A stretch of DNA of 23,983 nt from 79-D21 sp022839995 (GTDB lineage Bacteria; Synergistota; Synergistia; Synergistales; 79-D21). This document shows positions 22,626 to 23,983 of this stretch, in pieces. The notes below the pieces were generated by a model. The model saw only the letters and a list, made by a program, of their open reading frames with translations. It did not search any database and was not told the DNA's origin. The position numbers and the translations under genes are program-made. The stretch is from NCBI GenBank assembly GCA_022839995.1, contig JALHIN010000029.1, positions 1 through 23,983 of the forward strand, written 5' to 3'. Each line of letters begins with the position of its first letter. Within the stretch, counting starts at the first letter, position 1.

Positions 22626-23885
22626 TTAGCGCTTGTCCCAGGGGGTCATGGGAACCGTAGCCTTGATTTCGGCGTAGCCTTTCGGGTAAACCGGCATGTA
22701 CTTCCCGTCGTGGAGCTGCGTGATGATGCTAGTGGCCTTCATGTTCTGACCGCCGGGCCCGAACGCGACCTTGCCGCCGAGGGAGAGGGGCGAATCGAAG
22801 GTGGTGGTGCGGAGAACCTGGGCGACCTTCTCGACGTCGAGGGTCCCGGCCTTCTCGATGGCCTGGGCAAGGATGAAGAGGGCGACGGCTTCCTGAATGG
22901 AATCGCTGTCAAAGGGCACGCCGACCTTCTGGGAGTAAATCTTCTCCACCGCAGCGACCTTCTTCATGTACTTGGCCCCGATCTCGGGGGAATAGCCCGT
23001 TCCGCCCATGAAGAAGTTGCCGTCGGAACCCAGCTGCTGGGCGATCTTCGGGTCCTGGTAGCCGGTGCAGTAGTTCAGCGCAACCTTGGGCAGCCAGTTC
23101 ATCTGCTTCATCGTGCGGACCCACAGGGTGTAGTCGCCGCCGAGGCAGGCACCGAAAACGGCATCGGGATTCTTGGCCTTCAGGGTCTGGACTTCGCTGT
23201 TCAGGTTCGTGGCTCCTGGGTTGAAGGCCACGTCGGCAACGACTTCGAAGCCGGCTGCCTTCGCGGCGGCCTTGCCTTCATCGGCCGCGTGCTTTCCGAA
23301 CTCGGTATTTTCGTAGATCAGGCCGATCGTCTTGATGCCTGCTTTCTGGTTCTTGTTCAGCCACTCGATGTATTCGACGAATTCCTTGGACTCTGTCTTG
23401 TCGGTCGGGGCGAGGCGGAAGAAGTACTTGAAATCCCGCTCGGTCAAGGCAGCGGAACTGGAACAGCCGCACATGAAGAGTTTCTTCGCGCGCTCCGTCA
23501 CCGCGGAAGCCGGCTTGGAGGCGGAGCTGTTGTAGGATCCGATGATGGCGTAAACGCCCTCCTGGTTCACCAGGCGCTCGGCCTCGGATTTCGCTACGTC
23601 GGGCTTGCCCTGGGTGTCGGCAACGACAAGCTGGACCTTCATTCCGTTGAGGATGCCTTCCTTTTTGGCGAGAGGAACGTCCAGCTCGGGGTGTTTGTTG
23701 TTGATGACTTCTGCTGCTGTTTCCACGGCGGCCACGCATCGCTGTCCGGCCGTTGCGCAGGGACCGGTCAGGGGGAACAGGACACCCAGTTTCAGGACGT
23801 TCTCCGCGGCGAAAGCACCGCTGGCGGAGAGGAGCAGGGCGAAGACGAGCAGCGAAACGATGGACAGGAACTTGCGCTTTTTCAG
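22626..23885 (-). CDS. Liv-type ABC transporter substrate-binding protein (non-canonical start)
   Basis: This periplasmic family-6 binding protein would feed the LivHMGF transporter. The mature part starts AENVLKLGVLFPLTGPCATAG and continues GMKVQLVVADTQGKPDVAKSEAERLV, YAIIGSYNSSASKPASAVTERAKKLFMCG and KTIGLIYENTEFGKHAADEGK, ending PMTPWDKR. An evident signal peptide precedes it (KKRKFLSIVSLLVFALLLSASGAFA), but the frame has no ATG, GTG or TTG between the stop at 23940-23942 and the GTG at 23735. CTG 23885, immediately before KKRKF, would give a perfect signal peptide and 419 residues; ATA 23897 is the other option. Starting at GTG 23735 would delete the signal and the first strand, so I reject it. 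A CTG start, a start-codon mutation or a base error upstream are all possible. Confidence 0.82.
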   Translation of the reverse strand: MKKRKFLSIVSLLVFALLLSASGAFAAENVLKLGVLFPLTGPCATAGQRCVAAVETAAEVINNKHPELDVPLAKKEGILNGMKVQLVVADTQGKPDVAKSEAERLVNQEGVYAIIGSYNSSASKPASAVTERAKKLFMCGCSSSAALTERDFKYFFRLAPTDKTESKEFVEYIEWLNKNQKAGIKTIGLIYENTEFGKHAADEGKAAAKAAGFEVVADVAFNPGATNLNSEVQTLKAKNPDAVFGACLGGDYTLWVRTMKQMNWLPKVALNYCTGYQDPKIAQQLGSDGNFFMGGTGYSPEIGAKYMKKVAAVEKIYSQKVGVPFDSDSIQEAVALFILAQAIEKAGTLDVEKVAQVLRTTTFDSPLSLGGKVAFGPGGQNMKATSIITQLHDGKYMPVYPKGYAEIKATVPMTPWDKR

Positions 23886-23983
23886 GTTCTTCGCTATTTG
23901 GTGTGGGTAATTAGCCCCTGTTCTTGTTGCTGAAACCTGCTAATCTGGGCTTGGAGTTCACTTTCCCGAGAGGGGAGATCATC
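23886..23983. other. Upstream leader of the liv operon, edge of window
   Basis: The last 98 bases hold no gene that I can support. On the minus strand there is an AGGGG about 20 bases before the possible ATA start and a short frame from ATG 23982 that stops after 23 codons. No clear promoter is visible; it probably lies beyond the window. Confidence 0.4.

Noticed and set aside
22710..23933. 407-aa open frame on the plus strand
   Set aside because: It is antisense to the substrate-binding protein gene, which has clear family motifs; the plus frame has low-complexity Gly/Leu/Val/Asp composition.

Overview
The window is a GC-rich bacterial chromosome segment that I would place, tentatively, in the former Deltaproteobacteria (Desulfobacterota or a relative). 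The reasons are GEMM-I riboswitches, a selenocysteine MsrA, PilV/PilW/PilX-like minor pilins, a complete Liv transporter and frequent GTG/TTG starts. No rRNA, tRNA or CRISPR array was seen. Taxonomy is inference only.

Layout. 1-95: right end of an IS3-family element with the last codons of its transposase, inserted into a secreted repeat-protein gene at the end of a minus-strand minor pilin cluster (96-2191). 2284-5059: a 54-aa helical protein divergent from a HerA/VirD4-type ATPase. 5056-6330: a secreted Ntn-hydrolase (C45/choloylglycine-hydrolase-like) read from a leader with two nearly identical tandem GEMM-I (cyclic-di-GMP-I class) riboswitches, an intervening terminator, a promoter and a palindromic operator-like site. 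6434-8221: a membrane-anchored alpha-barrel protein. 8494-9393: an exported protein with a 146-residue, almost pure aspartate tract behind near-consensus promoters. 9509-11365: archease and RtcB (RNA ligation/repair), closed by a 52-bp perfect palindrome. 11449-13793: a polar amino acid ABC transporter with substrate-binding protein and permease fused in one chain, plus its ATPase. 13876-14623: mntP under a yybP-ykoY manganese riboswitch with a textbook terminator. 14695-18297: a tight operon of an RMD1/YagE (DUF155) protein, a YgiQ radical SAM protein and an MsrA whose catalytic cysteine codon is TGA. 18327-19049: a periplasmic L,D-transpeptidase. 19185-23885: livF, livG, livM, livH and a Liv-type binding protein.

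Most notable points. (1) The msrA gene reads through an in-frame TGA exactly at the catalytic position (G-U-F-W-G) and has no cysteine, so it is best read as a selenoprotein; a conventional gene call would lose its first 99 residues. (2) Two tandem riboswitches, 81 of 83 bases identical, precede a secreted hydrolase, with terminator and antiterminator pairing visible between them. (3) An IS insertion created a chimeric reading frame whose last 20 codons are IS sequence. (4) The Liv binding-protein gene has a perfect signal peptide but no ATG, GTG or TTG to start it.
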